64,000 bases of DNA, taken from assembly GCA_003313425.1 (NCBI GenBank), contig NHZP01000003.1, positions 62,001 to 126,000 on the forward strand, given 5' to 3'. The number at the start of each line of letters is the position of its first letter. Positions within the stretch are counted from its first letter, which is position 1. Below the pieces are notes generated by a model. It saw nothing but the letters and a program-made list of their open reading frames with translations. It was not told where the DNA came from and did no database searches. The position numbers were made by a program, and so were the translations under genes. Positions 1 to 11,107 of this stretch are shown here, piece after piece. Source of the stretch: Pseudopyrenochaeta lycopersici. Its lineage: Eukaryota; Ascomycota; Dothideomycetes; Pleosporales; Pseudopyrenochaetaceae.

Positions 1-1300
1 AAGCTTAGATTAAGATCTAAACTCGTAAGTATTGCTTAGAGTCTTTAACTGCTACGGCGTCTCTAGGAGGAGAGGTTCTAGTAGGGTACGCAGCTATACT
101 TTAAGGTAATCTAATACTACCTGCGCGTTTATAGGGACTAGTCCTAACGCCTTAAAGGCCTTTTAACAGTTCTCCTCTAATAACACGTTAAAAAACGCGT
201 CTTTAAAGGTAGGGAGAAAGCCTTCTTTATTAACGTAGAAGACGCGCTAGCGTGCTAAGTTTTAAACGCGCTAGGAGTACTTGCGCTTTAACGGCGAGAA
301 ACAGACTATGTTAAGCGGCTAGAGGATATGCAATAAGTAAGGTAGCATACAGATAGTAAGGATCTTATGCTTAAGGTAGTAGTCTTTAAAATCCTAGTTA
401 AGATAGCTCTTATAGCTATCTAAGATAAGCAGCCTGTACCCCTTAACTTAACGCGCCTTTATATGCGCGTTAAAGTGCTTTAACTACTTAAGACTAAGCG
501 CGTTGTTTATCTAGCTGTTCTTAGAGACTAAGATCTTCTAATTATATAGTATATCTGCCTCTTTGTACTATGTAGAGATGTAGACGCGTCCTTTGTAGAT
601 AATGAATAGCGGGGTCGTATACCCAGCTGCGCAGATGCTCTGGATGACAGTAACCTACTCGCGATCGCCTGGATGAACGAGTTCAGGACGAGTACGTCTC
701 TCAGAGCCTGTAACGACCTTTATTGAGCTAATAACGCCTATCTGGAAGCTAGTTTTGTTAAAGTTGTGCACGTTATTGTCGTGGACGCCGTACTTAGCCT
801 TAGTGTCTGCAACTAGCTTGAACCACCCGCTAATAACTGCTGGATCTTCCTAAAGTATCCTCTGCCTATCCTTTAACTAACTGAAGGCTATTTTAAGCTT
901 ATCTGAGCGTGCTATAAAGCGCGCAGCCTAGCACTTACTAACAGGCTTGCCTCCGCGTACAGCCAGCAGTTTATTAGCTATATCTTCTACCTCACACAGC
1001 TAGGGCGGAAATCCTCGCAAATTAAGGTCGAGAATATATTATATAAGCGTTTGCTCTTTAGTTATAGTAAGCTTCTCGCAATTAGGGCGTGTTTTAGGTT
1101 AAAAGGTAATTCCGCGGAGCTGATTAGAGAGCCTCTAATGTTTGACGTTGTAGGCTGCAGCTGCGCGTTATAGGCTCTTAAACTAGCTAGACGTATAGGC
1201 CTAAAGAGCGAGACTAATTCTGCCTTCTTGTTTAGTTATTATTACGTTGTGTTGTTAAGTTATGTTAAGTTTACTGTTAAAGTGGTCGTGCTAAGAGAAA
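1..1300 (-). pseudogene. RIP-degraded pogo/Fot1-type DDE transposase relic (runs off left edge)
   Basis: Reading the minus strand through many TAA/TAG stops gives recognisable Fot1/Pot2 pieces in order. Near 900-980 there is an LLAVRGGKPVSK-like stretch from the CENP-B-type helix-turn-helix region. Near 760-850 comes WFKLVADTKAKYGV followed by NFNKTSFQIGV, the catalytic-core start, where family members have an acidic residue in place of the Asn. Near 380-430 is GYRLLILDSYKSYLN, and near 330 ILQPLN. These match the order of pogo-family transposases. The base changes are CpA to TpA type, as expected from RIP. The left end lies outside the window and I could not define terminal inverted repeats. 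It is non-functional. Confidence 0.8.
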
Positions 1301-1578
1301 ATGGCCGGCTCGCTGACATGGCCGTCTTGGTGATAGAATACGTTATACAAGTTATTACTATTAATAGTAATATAGTTATATACGTTATACAATAGCCTAT
1401 TTAGTAGCTTCCTAAGCTCTTTTATTAGTTACACTAGCTACTTCAGTTAGTTTAGTAGCTTAAATTTATTTAAGTTAACTATGGTATAGTAACTAAAGTC
1501 CTTATTAACTTATTATTAAGTTATTATAAGTATAAAATAATACTATAAGAAATATATATTGAAATTTATAATTACTAT

Positions 1579-1953
1579 TGTTGCAAACAACGCGCTGTGA
1601 CCTGGGGTACGGTAGGCTCACGTGCGCGCTGACGTGGGAGCTTACCCTGGAGAGACACGTCTTTTGTGTGCATTCACGGGCGCGCTCACGTGCACGCTCA
1701 CGTGCAAGCTGATGGGCAAGCTGATGGGCAAGCTCACGCAGGAGACACCTGAAGGTAGACTCACGTGCGCGATCACGTGCGCGATCACGCACGCGTACAC
1801 GCTGCTTACGCTCCTACCGTATAATGGCCCCTGTAATAGGCCGTGCTCAGCTCTCCTCTATATAGCTGGCTCTCCTAAGCCTCCTAGATAAAACAGTAGT
1901 CTATCTCATAGATTACCTAGGTAACTGTTGCCAAGTTCTCCCTTTTTCCTCTA
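1579..1953. repeat. CACGTG-rich short dispersed repeat, copy 1 (uninterrupted)
   Basis: This 375-bp GC-rich element stands in AT-rich flanks. It carries many ACGTG/CACGTG words and short internal tandem units such as TCACGTGCGCGA and AAGCTGATGGGC. A second copy lies in opposite orientation at 31903-33632, split there by a mariner insertion. Homology between copies stops sharply at both ends, so these are likely element ends. No terminal inverted repeat or coding capacity is evident. The sequence TGAAGGTAGACTC at about 1750 is the empty site for the mariner inserted in copy 2. The copies keep CpA and TpG, so they were little affected by RIP. Confidence 0.8.
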
Positions 1954-4900
1954 TAAAGTAAGACTTTAAAGTCTTTTAGATAGTAGAAAATATTATTATA
2001 ATTATCTAGTAATTCTTTTAGCTTTCTACTATAATTATACGCGCTATTATTATTACTGCTTTATACTTATTATAATATAGATTTTATTAAAAGGAACTTT
2101 TCTTCGAGGACCTAGTCGAAGCCTGAAAGCTGTAGGAGAATTCAGGGCTTAGATTAGGCTTTAACTAGGTAGAGAAGGATAGTTCTTTGTATATTTATTA
2201 AAAAGACGTATCCGCATATTACTATAACTACTAATACTAATCTAATCTAGGTAGTTATAATAATAATATAAATAGACTAAACTTTCTTCTAATTGTTAAG
2301 AGTAATAGACTGTCCTGTACTACTAGCGTCCCGCCTCTTAATAAGATAAGTAGGGATCTAGAGAATAGAGGACCTCTAATAAGATTAACTAGTAATCTTA
2401 ACATTAGGAAATAAAACCTAGTTACTAATTATACTTATTAGATAGGTGTGAGTACCCCTAGGGCTGTTCTCGCGCCTCTGCTATACAAGACACTAACAAG
2501 AAATCTAGCATGCTTAGGGCCTTTATTATAAACATTAAAACCTAGCTTAGTAGTCTTCTAAGTATACTACTGCTGGCGGTAATATCTTCAGCTCTTCAAA
2601 CTTTAAATGCGAGAAACTGGCCGACTACGCAAAGGTTTCACAGATACTAACCGCGGAGTAAATAAATAAGGCTTGTACATCGAGGGCTTTTGCTAAGGCT
2701 AATCGGTTCAGCGCACTTCTTCTAGATTCAATCCACTTGGGAGCAAATCAAACGCTAAGAAGAACACGTTTACTGAAATCCGGAAGAAAGAAAGAGACAG
2801 TGGATGTAGAGAGGTGCCAGACAATAATCTAACTACAGATGTCGAATGCAGTCCTAAAACCTGTAGTAACTCTTATCCTGTTAAGAAAGCCTGCGCTGTT
2901 CTACGCAAAGTAACTTTGCTACGTAAGGTTCTAGTAATAGCTAATCCTACCTAGGGTTTCCTAAATAAACTAATAAATAGTAGACTAGACTCTTTTACTA
3001 AAGACTTTTTTAATCTTAAGCTACCTATTAAGGAGCTATTCTTAGTAGACTTATCTAATACTAGAGATACTTCTACTTTAATAGCTATATTTCTAGAGTT
3101 TAAAGATAGCACCTTCTTCTCTAGAGTTATAGGTCTTTTTAGTTACACGTCTGTACTAGTAACTTTATAACATAGAATATATATAGTAAGAGTATTTTAC
3201 CTTAAAACTTTACTATAGCTAACTATAATAAGTCCTATTACTAAGAATATTAGTAGAAGTAAAAGCAGACTAATTAATAATTTAAGGATATAGTTCTTAC
3301 TCTATTAGTAGAAGGTAATTGTGAAGATCTTAAGAGCCATTGGTGAGGATAACTAATAAGACCGCAAGGTTAGTTCTCTGGGATAGAGTAAGAGACTATA
3401 TAGAAGGGGGGTTTAATACTAAGACAGTAAGAGGGTACTTCTATAAAGAGTACTAAGGGTTAAGAATAATTAGCATTACTATTACTATACTATAGAGTAT
3501 AATATTAAGTTAAACATAATAAGCTATAAGGGTTTATTGCGGTGATCTATATACACAGCGCGCTCGTCGCGCTTGCCGCGAGCATAGCGAGCGCTTGTCC
3601 TTAGCAAAGCGAGCGGTCACGTTACGTGTAATAGAGTAGGATACTAGCGCTTCCTGACTAGCCGCTAGTCCCTAGAGTGCTCCCTCCCTGTCTAGGATCT
3701 CAGATCCTAACAGTAATATTAATAACTCCTCCTTCCTAGGCTTCCCTTAAATTACACCTAAGAATTACTTTACGTAAGAAAAGAATATTAAAGTATGCGC
3801 TATTTACTTCTAACTAGGGTATAATATGCTAATAACATTATAAAGGTAACTATATTTATACTAACCTTTATAGCTAGTACTACCCTAAAATACATAAACT
3901 ATAAAGTAAAGCTTAACACTACTATTACTATAGTATTAGAGCTAGCAGAGTTAGATATTACTACTTAGCTATAGAATACTAAAAGAGAGGATAACTTTAT
4001 AAATAATAAAGAGATAGAGCTAAATCTTAAAATAGTAAGTAGTAAAGTTTTCCTAACCTATAATCTAGATATCTTTAAGGACAGGAGTATAGCTACTTAT
4101 TAAGTCTAGGGTAAGGTATAGGTTTATAATATAGATAAGATAATGTAAAGTAAGCTAATAGTGCTATTAACACGCCAATAATATTAGTAAGTTTAGTTCT
4201 GTCTCTTACTATACTATTTAACCATAGTTATCTATAAATAATAATACTCTTCTAGGTACTATACTTATAAATACTAATTATGTTTCTACAGGACTGTTAG
4301 GCACTAAACTTTTCTTCCTCCTAGAAACGAGCGCTGTTAAAATATCTAGGCTAGGCGTAGGGTTACTTTTAACCTCCTTATACCTTACTTATGTCACATT
4401 TCCTTATTATTAATAGTTAATTAACGACGTCTTATAGACAATTAAAGCTTTCTTATATACTATATGCTATCTTTTTAAGTTATCTATGTAATTTAAATTA
4501 CTGCTTTAGTAGTTAAACTCGTGCTGTCTACTACTAGCGTATTAGAGAAGTGCTATAGATAGGTTATTAAGGTTAGACTTAATAAGCTAAAAAAAGTAAT
4601 AGTAGTGCTAGTAGGTAGATCCTTATTTAAAGCATCTTCATATCCTGTTAATATAGCTACTAAATGATACTTTAGATTTTATTCTTAGAGCGATATGTAG
4701 CTACAGCTAGTAATAGGCTGCGGAGATAAATTAGTTCTACACAGGGGTAGGTATCAGAGCTTTACAGTTAAAGTTGTAAAGGCAGGGCTAGGAAGCTATA
4801 TAGGGGTTACAACGCTTTAGCGTAGAGTTATATAAGCGAATTTGTAGGCATAAGTAAGCATCTCTATACAATAACAGGTCTGGCCCCTAATATTACCTAG

Positions 4901-5492
4901 CCTTACCTACTATCTAATGTCGCCCTCGCTTAGAGCCTAAATAAAGATAATTAATATTCTATGCGCTTACAGCTATCTAAGGTCCTATTTTAAAAGAACA
5001 AAGATATAACTAATTACTAAAACTTTATCTTATTAATAAATAAACTAGACGAAGCTGTCTGTTAATTTAACCTACTATCTTTTGCTATTGCGACTATAGT
5101 TTTAGCAGACAATGCTTTTATTTAAGCTACGTAAGCTTACTATTAAGCTTAGCTACAACTTCCTTTATAGCCTTTAATACTACTTTATTAAAAGAGTACA
5201 ACTTAAGGTCCTCTAGAGCCTAATTTAAGTAACCCTTATTATATACTTTAAACTACGCTTTAAGTTCCTTAATTAGCAACTAAACCTTTAAATCTAGAAG
5301 CCTTAGATTAGCACCTGCCTTAAGAAGTAAATAGATAAGGGATTATTTAAGATTAAAAGGGCTATTAAAGGTGGCCGCACTCTAAGAACTAGAGCCTTAA
5401 ACTTAACCATAGTAGGTAATACTTAGCTGTAAAGTATGTCTTTAAGGTCGTGCTGCCTTGTAGCTTTAGCTATAGGAATTAAGGCCTTTTCT
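1954..5492. other. AT-rich RIP-degraded repeat DNA without genes
   Basis: All frames are closed by TAA/TAG stops, and CpA/TpG are scarce relative to TpA. Two islands look less mutated: about 2620-2880, and 3540-3700, the latter with repeated GCGAGCG words, probably part of a retroelement terminal region. The minus strand of about 5040-5440 keeps a coiled-coil-like coding trace (LEDLKLYSFNKVVLKAIKEV), perhaps from a gag-like protein. I could not assign the region to a named element. Confidence 0.6.
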
Positions 5493-5772
5493 TTATTTTG
5501 CAGCGAGAACCTTTATTGTCGAGTTGCGAAGAGTAACGAAGGCAATAATGTTGTTAATAAGGGATAGCTGGAAGTACGATGGCAACAAAAATAGGCTAGC
5601 GGCGGGGAAGCTGTCAAGGTTACCGTGGTTTAACTTACCCCGTTGTGCACAGTCCGCGTTATGCACGGTCCTGAACACCACAACAAGCAACAACTTGTGG
5701 CTATTGAGCTTCACAACAAAGCTGCGATCGCGGGTTTTTTTTGGTGGAGCAATCTATAGGTCTCATAAATAT

Positions 5773-6330
5773 TTATAGCGAATGGTATTTGATCGGAAGT
5801 TTGATTTTCCGGCCGCTGCGTGACTCAATAGCTGATGCGCCTGGTGGAGCTTCTAACAGCTCCTCGCCACCATGAGGCCCTTCAAACCCATCCCGGGCCA
5901 TGCGATCGACAAAGGTAGCTTTGAACGAAGCATCTTCCGCAAATAGGCGAAGGCCAGATTTAACTGGTTCATCGCTAACTAAGTAACTTCGGAACACTCC
6001 TAGAGTAGTAAACATGCGCATTCTGATGTCATCTTTGCTGTACATTAAGTTAAACAATCGCTTAATGTTGTCGTACAGCAGCTGTAGACTATCAGGCACT
6101 GCAAAGACCTCCTAGTAGGATAGAAGTAGTGCGCCAAATGCCTGTTAGGTCGCGGTATTAATGTTGTCTAGATTGAAAGCGCTGCGGTCTAGAGGCGTGC
6201 ATAGAACGTTCATGTTGATAAGCCTAAGAACCCAGTCAGGGTGGTAATTGTACAGCCGTAATACAGCAGTGGAACCCCAGTTGTAGCTAATAGAGATAAC
6301 TTAAGGCTTACCTGTTACGCGGCACCGCGA
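5773..6330 (-). pseudogene. Epoxide-hydrolase-like alpha/beta hydrolase, central and cap part (broken)
   Basis: Downward from about 6295 the minus strand encodes YNWGSTAVLRLYNYHPDWVL, then an F-x-L-D-N cap segment with two in-frame stops. It then has an open stretch (6099-5773) with LFNLMYSKDD, FRSYL and FVDRMARDGFEGP. This is the order expected after the nucleophile elbow of fungal epoxide-hydrolase-like proteins: HDWGS-type motif, YHP, cap domain, RDGFEGP. The C-terminal tail after FEGP is replaced by unrelated sequence. A short intron-like stretch (GTAAGC...TATTAG) precedes the NWGS motif. The N-terminal half is missing upstream on this strand and is found in opposite orientation at 6408-6720, so the gene looks split by a local inversion. 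It is not functional. Confidence 0.72.
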
Positions 6331-6407
6331 ACAAGCATTGTTCGACGAGCTCTAATTTTTCTGTGTCACCTTCACCAGCAGAAAAGCGACTAGTCATCGT
6401 CCTCACT

Positions 6408-6720
6408 ATGGACGCTTTTTGAAAGAAGTCGTTGAAGACCATCCAAGGTCAAGCATACACCTACTATGTTATCGACGGCGACGAATTACTGCCAGCACTC
6501 CTCTTTCACCACGGCTGGTCAGATTATGCTGCTATCTGGAAGGATGTTGTGTTAGGTCTAGGATTAACTACAAGGCACTTAGTGATTGTGCAGACATGCT
6601 GGGGTATGACGGCACAGACAAGCCGACCGATACAATCGAATATCGTTAGGACAAAATAACTAAGGATATGACAGAGATCCTTAACGCAGAAGGGTTAAGA
6701 TGCGTTTGCTCGAAGGTGTT
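6408..6720 (+). pseudogene. Epoxide-hydrolase-like alpha/beta hydrolase, N-terminal part (broken, inverted)
   Basis: The reading starts with ATG at 6408 (MDAF), meets a TGA at codon 5, then continues KKSLKTIQGQAYTYYVIDG and LLFHHGWSDYAAIWKDV. HHGW is the oxyanion-hole HGxP-like region. After about 6580 it shifts frame to ADMLGYDGTDKPTDTIEYR, has another stop, then KITKDMTEILNAEG. This covers the first strand-helix units of an alpha/beta hydrolase and stops just before the nucleophile elbow, exactly where the minus-strand fragment at 5773-6330 takes over. It carries a stop, a frameshift and a strand switch, so it is a dead gene. The family assignment rests on motif order only. Confidence 0.72.
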
Positions 6721-7390
6721 GATTTGAAAAAACCAGCCGTACACCCCTTTTATGGTAAATACGCGCTGCACTTGCATTGCGTCTGCTTGTTGATTATGCG
6801 AAGTGCGGTATCAAGCGCTTGGGTTTGTAATCGCTTTGGGAGATGCCGCAACTAGAGGGCTTGGCATCGTCGTCAGCCGAGTTTCATCCGCTATTGCGAG
6901 ATGCAAAATAACGTTAAAGCAAGTGCAGCTGAGCAATTTGTCACAAATCATTCGCCTAGCCCGATATAGCAGCAAATGAATACTGCTGCACAGTTAGCGG
7001 CCGAGGACGAGTACTGCTTATGAGACAGCGGAAGGAAGCCGCTCCCAAGACTCTGTACGTAGCTATGTTTGTAGGCTAGTGAGATTTGTCCCCAAGGTTT
7101 AGTTGGATTCCAGATAAGGCAGGAACATTGTAAGTATATAAATATTAAGGAGAATAAGTCCATAAGGTGCTCTAGATAGGCGAGAGTGTCACGGGGCAGC
7201 CCTGTCTGTCTAGTTATTCTGATTCCTGCCTGGTATATGTATGCGAGAACCGCGTGAAGTCATTGACTTTATGTCCTAGTCTTTCGCTTAGTGCAGCGGT
7301 AACATACGTACAGGTTCCTGCGTAGATGCTTAAGAATGCCGTATTTCTGGCGCGTCTGTTTACGCTCGCGTACCACACGCGAAACGTGTC
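6721..7390. other. No gene seen
   Basis: Sequence of ordinary base composition with only short overlapping open frames on both strands and no recognisable motif. It may include the displaced flank of the broken hydrolase. Confidence 0.5.
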
Positions 7391-7720
7391 TCAATCTTCG
7401 CATTTCGCGCGTTGAGAATGGAATTTTCTATTCAATTTTGTCTGCAGCTCTGGCTGATTGTTAATAAAGCGGCATACCCAATTCTTGCCGACAGGTGGGG
7501 GAGGAGGATTCTGGCAGCGCGCCGCGAGTAAATGGTCCGCCATTCGTCGTGCGTCGATAATATGGGGCGGAAATCCGCCTTGGTCGAGGTCTAGGAATCC
7601 ATTCAACGAGTCCCTGCTCCTCTAAGGGCTGTAGCTTTCGTTTTTAGGCGTTTCATTGCGCGATTAGTATTGCGCCTTTGATACGCGTTTAAAGGGTAGA
7701 TTCAGGGAAGTCGTACAGGA
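7391..7720 (-). pseudogene. Pogo/Fot1 transposase N-terminal fragment
   Basis: The minus strand encodes LNGFLDLDQGGFPPHIIDAR, then RRMADHLLAAR, GKNWVCRFINNQPEL and RKFHSQRAKCED. This is the typical helix-turn-helix/CENP-B-like DNA-binding region of pogo-family transposases. It ends abruptly before the catalytic core. Upstream, to about 7720, the homologous SLRK-type region can be followed with stops and frame changes. It is much less RIP-mutated than the relic at 1-1300, so it is a separate fragment. No catalytic residues remain. Confidence 0.8.
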
Positions 7721-9153
7721 CTTCTGCCCTCCGACTGCTTAAAACCTGCTTATTTTGAATAGATTGTTTTGAAAGATTAAGTCTACTACCTTGTTGATGC
7801 TTCTGAACTTTGCGTGTTGATACCATGACTGATTTAACCGACGACGCGTCTCGATTTTGGAGAGGGCCGCAGGTGACTGGTGAAACACGTTACCAAGAAA
7901 AGGTGACGTCATGGCTTACTAACTACCCAGACGACCCAGACGACCTCATTCGTAAACAATATGAACATTGAAGAACTCTTCCAGAGTAGCTTTGTCAATA
8001 CTACATGGGTTCTATCTTTGCCGAGCCAAATACCGGATTTATAAGCATAATTGAGCTCAATATGTCTGGTAGCTTGGAGAATGAATATGGACGAAACCTG
8101 GTGCCCCGGCCCGCTCTAGAGTCTAAAAATCAGCTTGGACCATGCAAATCCGATTAAGCCTAGGCATCGACCAGAAACGGTGGAAAAGTTAAGTCCGGAC
8201 CAGAGGGAAGGGGGTGTGACAGCATCAAATAACTTCACAGCCGTTACAGGTCGTTATTCGAACCTCTTTATGATCATATTTCCTTGAATCACAGTACTAA
8301 TCACAGCACCGATTAATACACGATGCACACTATCAAAAAGCTGCATAGACTAGCGTAGTTCTATCCAAACTATAGCATCGTTAAGCTCTGACTTAAAATC
8401 AATCGAGCCCACGGGCCTCTCTAGTAGAATCGGTGTAGTTGTGATCTTGTCAGTACAAGGAGAAGCTTAGATGTACTGCATAGGAAAGAGCTATCAATAG
8501 TAGGACCGATAACTACTACGATCTGCGGAAGCTCTGGAAGCAGCGTAGATATTAGAAGCGGGGGACAGAACGCGAACAAGAATCATCAACATTTTTGACC
8601 CTTGATTTTGATCATCAATTTCTGCGAAGCACATTTCAGCATTCTATCTGACAGATCTAGGAGCTTGTTAACAATGCCTTCAACGTAGCCGTTCTCTCCA
8701 AACTGGTAGGCAAAGTGGGCGAAGCTATTGTCGATTATGACGAGCCTACTTCCTAAAGACTGCCTTCGCGGGTACAGCGCTTTCATTTCAAGGCTTAGCA
8801 CAACACCGTTGTGCGAACCTCAGCACGGTACAGCAGGCTATAGGGATTACTGCTGCAAACCCCTAAGATTACTCTAAAGGTGCTGAATTATGTTAGCATC
8901 GTATTTACATAACTCTGTATTATATTACACTTTATACTTTAACTTAGATTTCTTGATTTTAAAAGTAGCATAAAAGATGTAGACTTATTGCTATAATTAA
9001 AGAATTTATGCTAAAGTATAAAGTTTAATTTCCTATGCGGCGATGTGACTGCCCTGCTAACTTAATATAGTACCTTCGGCATAATCTCTAGAGTTTTGCA
9101 ACAGTAACCCCTGTAGCTTGCTAAAGACGCGCACTGGCAGCTTTGTGCCATGC
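7721..9153. other. Gene-poor stretch
   Basis: Nothing firm here beyond one short minus-strand frame listed separately (8586-8801). A RIP-like AT-rich patch at about 8880-9040 has a small imperfect inverted repeat: CTTTATACTTTAA at 8930-8942 pairs with CTAAAGTATAAAG at 9011-9023. It may be a remnant of a miniature element. Confidence 0.45.
8586..8801 (-). pseudogene. Possible FCP/NIF-like phosphatase C-terminal fragment
   Basis: A 71-residue open frame contains SLGSRLVIIDNSFAHFAYQF. This resembles the LGRxLxxVVIVDNSPxxFxxQ segment near the C-terminus of FCP1/NIF-type HAD phosphatases, followed by a leucine-rich helix. The catalytic DxDxT motif is absent and no upstream exon was found. It is a short isolated fragment and the match rests on one motif. 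The frame may open by chance. Confidence 0.25.
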
Positions 9154-9277
9154 CTTACTTCCGCGACCTGACAAATTTCTATCTCTTACTTCCGCGATCT
9201 GAAAAATTTCTACATCTTGCTTCCGCGATCTGAAAAATTTTAATCCCTTACTTCCGCGATCTGACAAATATCTATGT
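9154..9277. repeat. 31-bp tandem repeat, four copies
   Basis: The word CTTACTTCCGCGATCTGA recurs, with small changes, starting at 9154, 9185, 9216 and 9247, an exact 31-bp period. The array lies about 320 bp upstream of the SnoaL-like gene start. Confidence 0.9.
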
Positions 9278-9596
9278 CGAATGCGAGCCCTGACACACCC
9301 TCATCGTCCATTGATGAACTACCAAAGCGTGTACTCGGTTGAGTATAGAGAATGGCGACCGATTAGTCATCATTCGGGAAATGCCGCGGTACTCTATGCC
9401 AATGATTGCAGTCCAATGCGACGGCGGAGTGGCTTAGCAGAGTCAATATGCAGCATTCTCTTTGTCCTGAACACCTTTCATCTGACATACATATAGCCTA
9501 CTGCCTGCAGCATTCTTGAGTGCTCTTCTGACCACACGCTTCAACAACGTTTCCTCCTACCATATCCAACTCCGCAAACAGATCGACTTAATCAAC

Positions 9597-10085
9597 ATGC
9601 GTGTCCCTGCCCTGATCACATTCTGCGTGAGCGCGCTTGCCCATACGGCGAGTGCGAGTTCTCCTCTACCAACTCAGTCTCACGAAACCAACTGCCCTCC
9701 TCGCCCAGCAACTCCCCACGAACAACGGGCTATCTTCGCGCAGTTCGCAAACACCTTCTATGCCGAAAAAGACGCTATAAAGGCTCTGCTTAACCACGTT
9801 GCGGAGGACTACATTCAGCATAACCCAGACGCACTCTCAGGCCGGCAGAACACCCTTAACGTGATCGCACCGTTCGTGTCCTCGGACACCGTCAAGTTCA
9901 CTATCTTGCGCCAGGCGCTAGATAACGACCTTGCATTTGTTCACCTCCGCATGGATATTGAGGGTGGTGGGGAGCCTACTGCGATTGTCGATGTGTTCAG
10001 GTTCGACGGGAGCTGCATTGTGGAGCATTGGGACGTCTCTCAACAGAGACAGCCCAACTCGATTAACCCTTTGGCTCTATTCTAG
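9597..10085 (+). CDS. Secreted SnoaL-like (NTF2-fold) small protein
   Basis: This single-exon frame gives 162 residues from the ATG at 9597. An upstream in-frame ATG at 9516 would add 27 residues, but the 9597 start places a signal peptide at the N-terminus (MRVPALITFCVSALAHTASA), so I prefer it. The mature part has the SnoaL-like order: helical ANTFYAEKDAIKALLNHVAEDYIQ, then HNPDALSGR, a strand-rich core (AFVHLRM, AIVDVFRFDGSCIVEHWDV) and NPLALF at the end. VDVFRF and EHWDV are characteristic of SnoaL-like aldol-condensation-type proteins of the NTF2 superfamily. Many such proteins are cyclases or small-molecule binders; the substrate here is unknown. Only two cysteines remain after signal cleavage. 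It is isolated amid transposon debris and is intact. A TATA-like ACATATAG lies near 9488. Confidence 0.78.
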   Translation: MRVPALITFCVSALAHTASASSPLPTQSHETNCPPRPATPHEQRAIFAQFANTFYAEKDAIKALLNHVAEDYIQHNPDALSGRQNTLNVIAPFVSSDTVKFTILRQALDNDLAFVHLRMDIEGGGEPTAIVDVFRFDGSCIVEHWDVSQQRQPNSINPLALF

Positions 10086-10639
10086 ACTTATTCGGAACAG
10101 AGAAAGGAAACTTTCTATGCGAGCTAGACTTTCTTAGGAATACGGACCTTTGAGTCACGACTTAGTGGTTTCAGGGGCGTGGACGACAGAGTCAGAGTTC
10201 GGTACAGTTGGTTTTTACTTCCAAGCTCTGTATAAAGTGTCGTTATTGTTTTAAACCAGATCCTATAGATTTCTAATTACAGAAATACGGGCTGCCTATT
10301 GACACAGATATTACTTCGACAAGTGTGACAACTGAGCGAACTTGATGCCTTGATTGCAGACATTTAATAAACCCCTTCTTGAAACCCCTCACTCCGATGG
10401 GTTTCATCATCCTATAAGTGCTAGTTCACGAGAGCTGCTCTCACGGGCTGAGCATGACGGCCCCGGAAACTCAGGCTGTCAAAAATCGCACCCTGGACCG
10501 AGGACGCCACATTTACTCATACCGCATCCGTCGTTGCGTAAGTTTCTCTATACAACTGCTTGGTATGGCTTCTAACGTAGACATCTTGAAATTTATGATT
10601 TTATTGCATGATGCACGGCCACCATAATTTTGTTATCAG
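10086..10639. other. No gene seen; probable LTR sequence toward the right
   Basis: Only short overlapping frames without motifs. The right part, from about 10500, may belong to the Copia long terminal repeat whose start is at 10738 on the minus strand. I could not find the other LTR, so the limit is uncertain. Confidence 0.4.
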
Positions 10640-11105
10640 TAGTAGGGAGGAAGTGATTGACTGATTGAGGTCCGACTTAGGGAGCCGGATTGATTATATG
10701 GTTCCCAGTCTCCTGATCATATGGACCAGCTTCCAACACTCCCCCCTGCACCACAATCAAGCTCCTATTAATCAATTTCGCTAATGTTCCAGTCCTAATG
10801 CCTTTCGAAACTTTACAAAGGCATTGTTAGGTAGTACCTTTGTCAGCCCATCTGCTATCTGACGCTCTGTCGGGGTGTATTGCACGTCAACCTCCTCACT
10901 CATTTGCGCCTCCCATACAAAGTGGTGCTGGATGTCGATATGCTTCGTTCGGGCATGAAACTGTGGATTACGGGCCAGCTGAACTGCCTTCTGGTTATTC
11001 CCAAAGATAATTGTGGTTGCCAGATGCTTCTATTGATCCAAGAGCTCTCTAAGTAGCCATCAAAGCCAAATTGCCTCTTTTGTGGCCTGCGTCTCCAGAA
11101 TTGCC
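10640..11105 (-). mobile_element. Ty1/Copia retrotransposon, truncated 3' end (RNase H, PPT, LTR start)
   Basis: The minus strand from about 11105 encodes LETQATKEAIWL, KHLATTIIFGNNQKAVQLAR, then HARTKHIDIQHHFV and VQYTPTERQIADGLTKVL, ending at a stop at 10781-10783. This is the C-terminal part of Copia RNase H, with the diagnostic KHIDIQHHF and ADxLTK motifs. A purine-rich tract (GCAGGGGGGAG, about 10739-10750) follows, then TGTTGG at 10738, the expected start of a 3' LTR. The family's ATKEA is present. Only one or two in-frame stops occur, so this copy is younger or less RIP-mutated than the main block. It is cut at about 11105 by the hAT end. Confidence 0.85.
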
Positions 11106-11107
11106 AA

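Noticed and set aside
1505..1891. Overlapping Arg/His/Thr-rich open frames on both strands
   Set aside because: They are produced by the CACGTG-rich tandem sequence of a dispersed repeat; similar frames recur in copy 2 at 33358-33640.
9154..9277. Possible CRISPR-like array
   Set aside because: The 31-bp units are adjacent with no variable spacers, and the genome is fungal.
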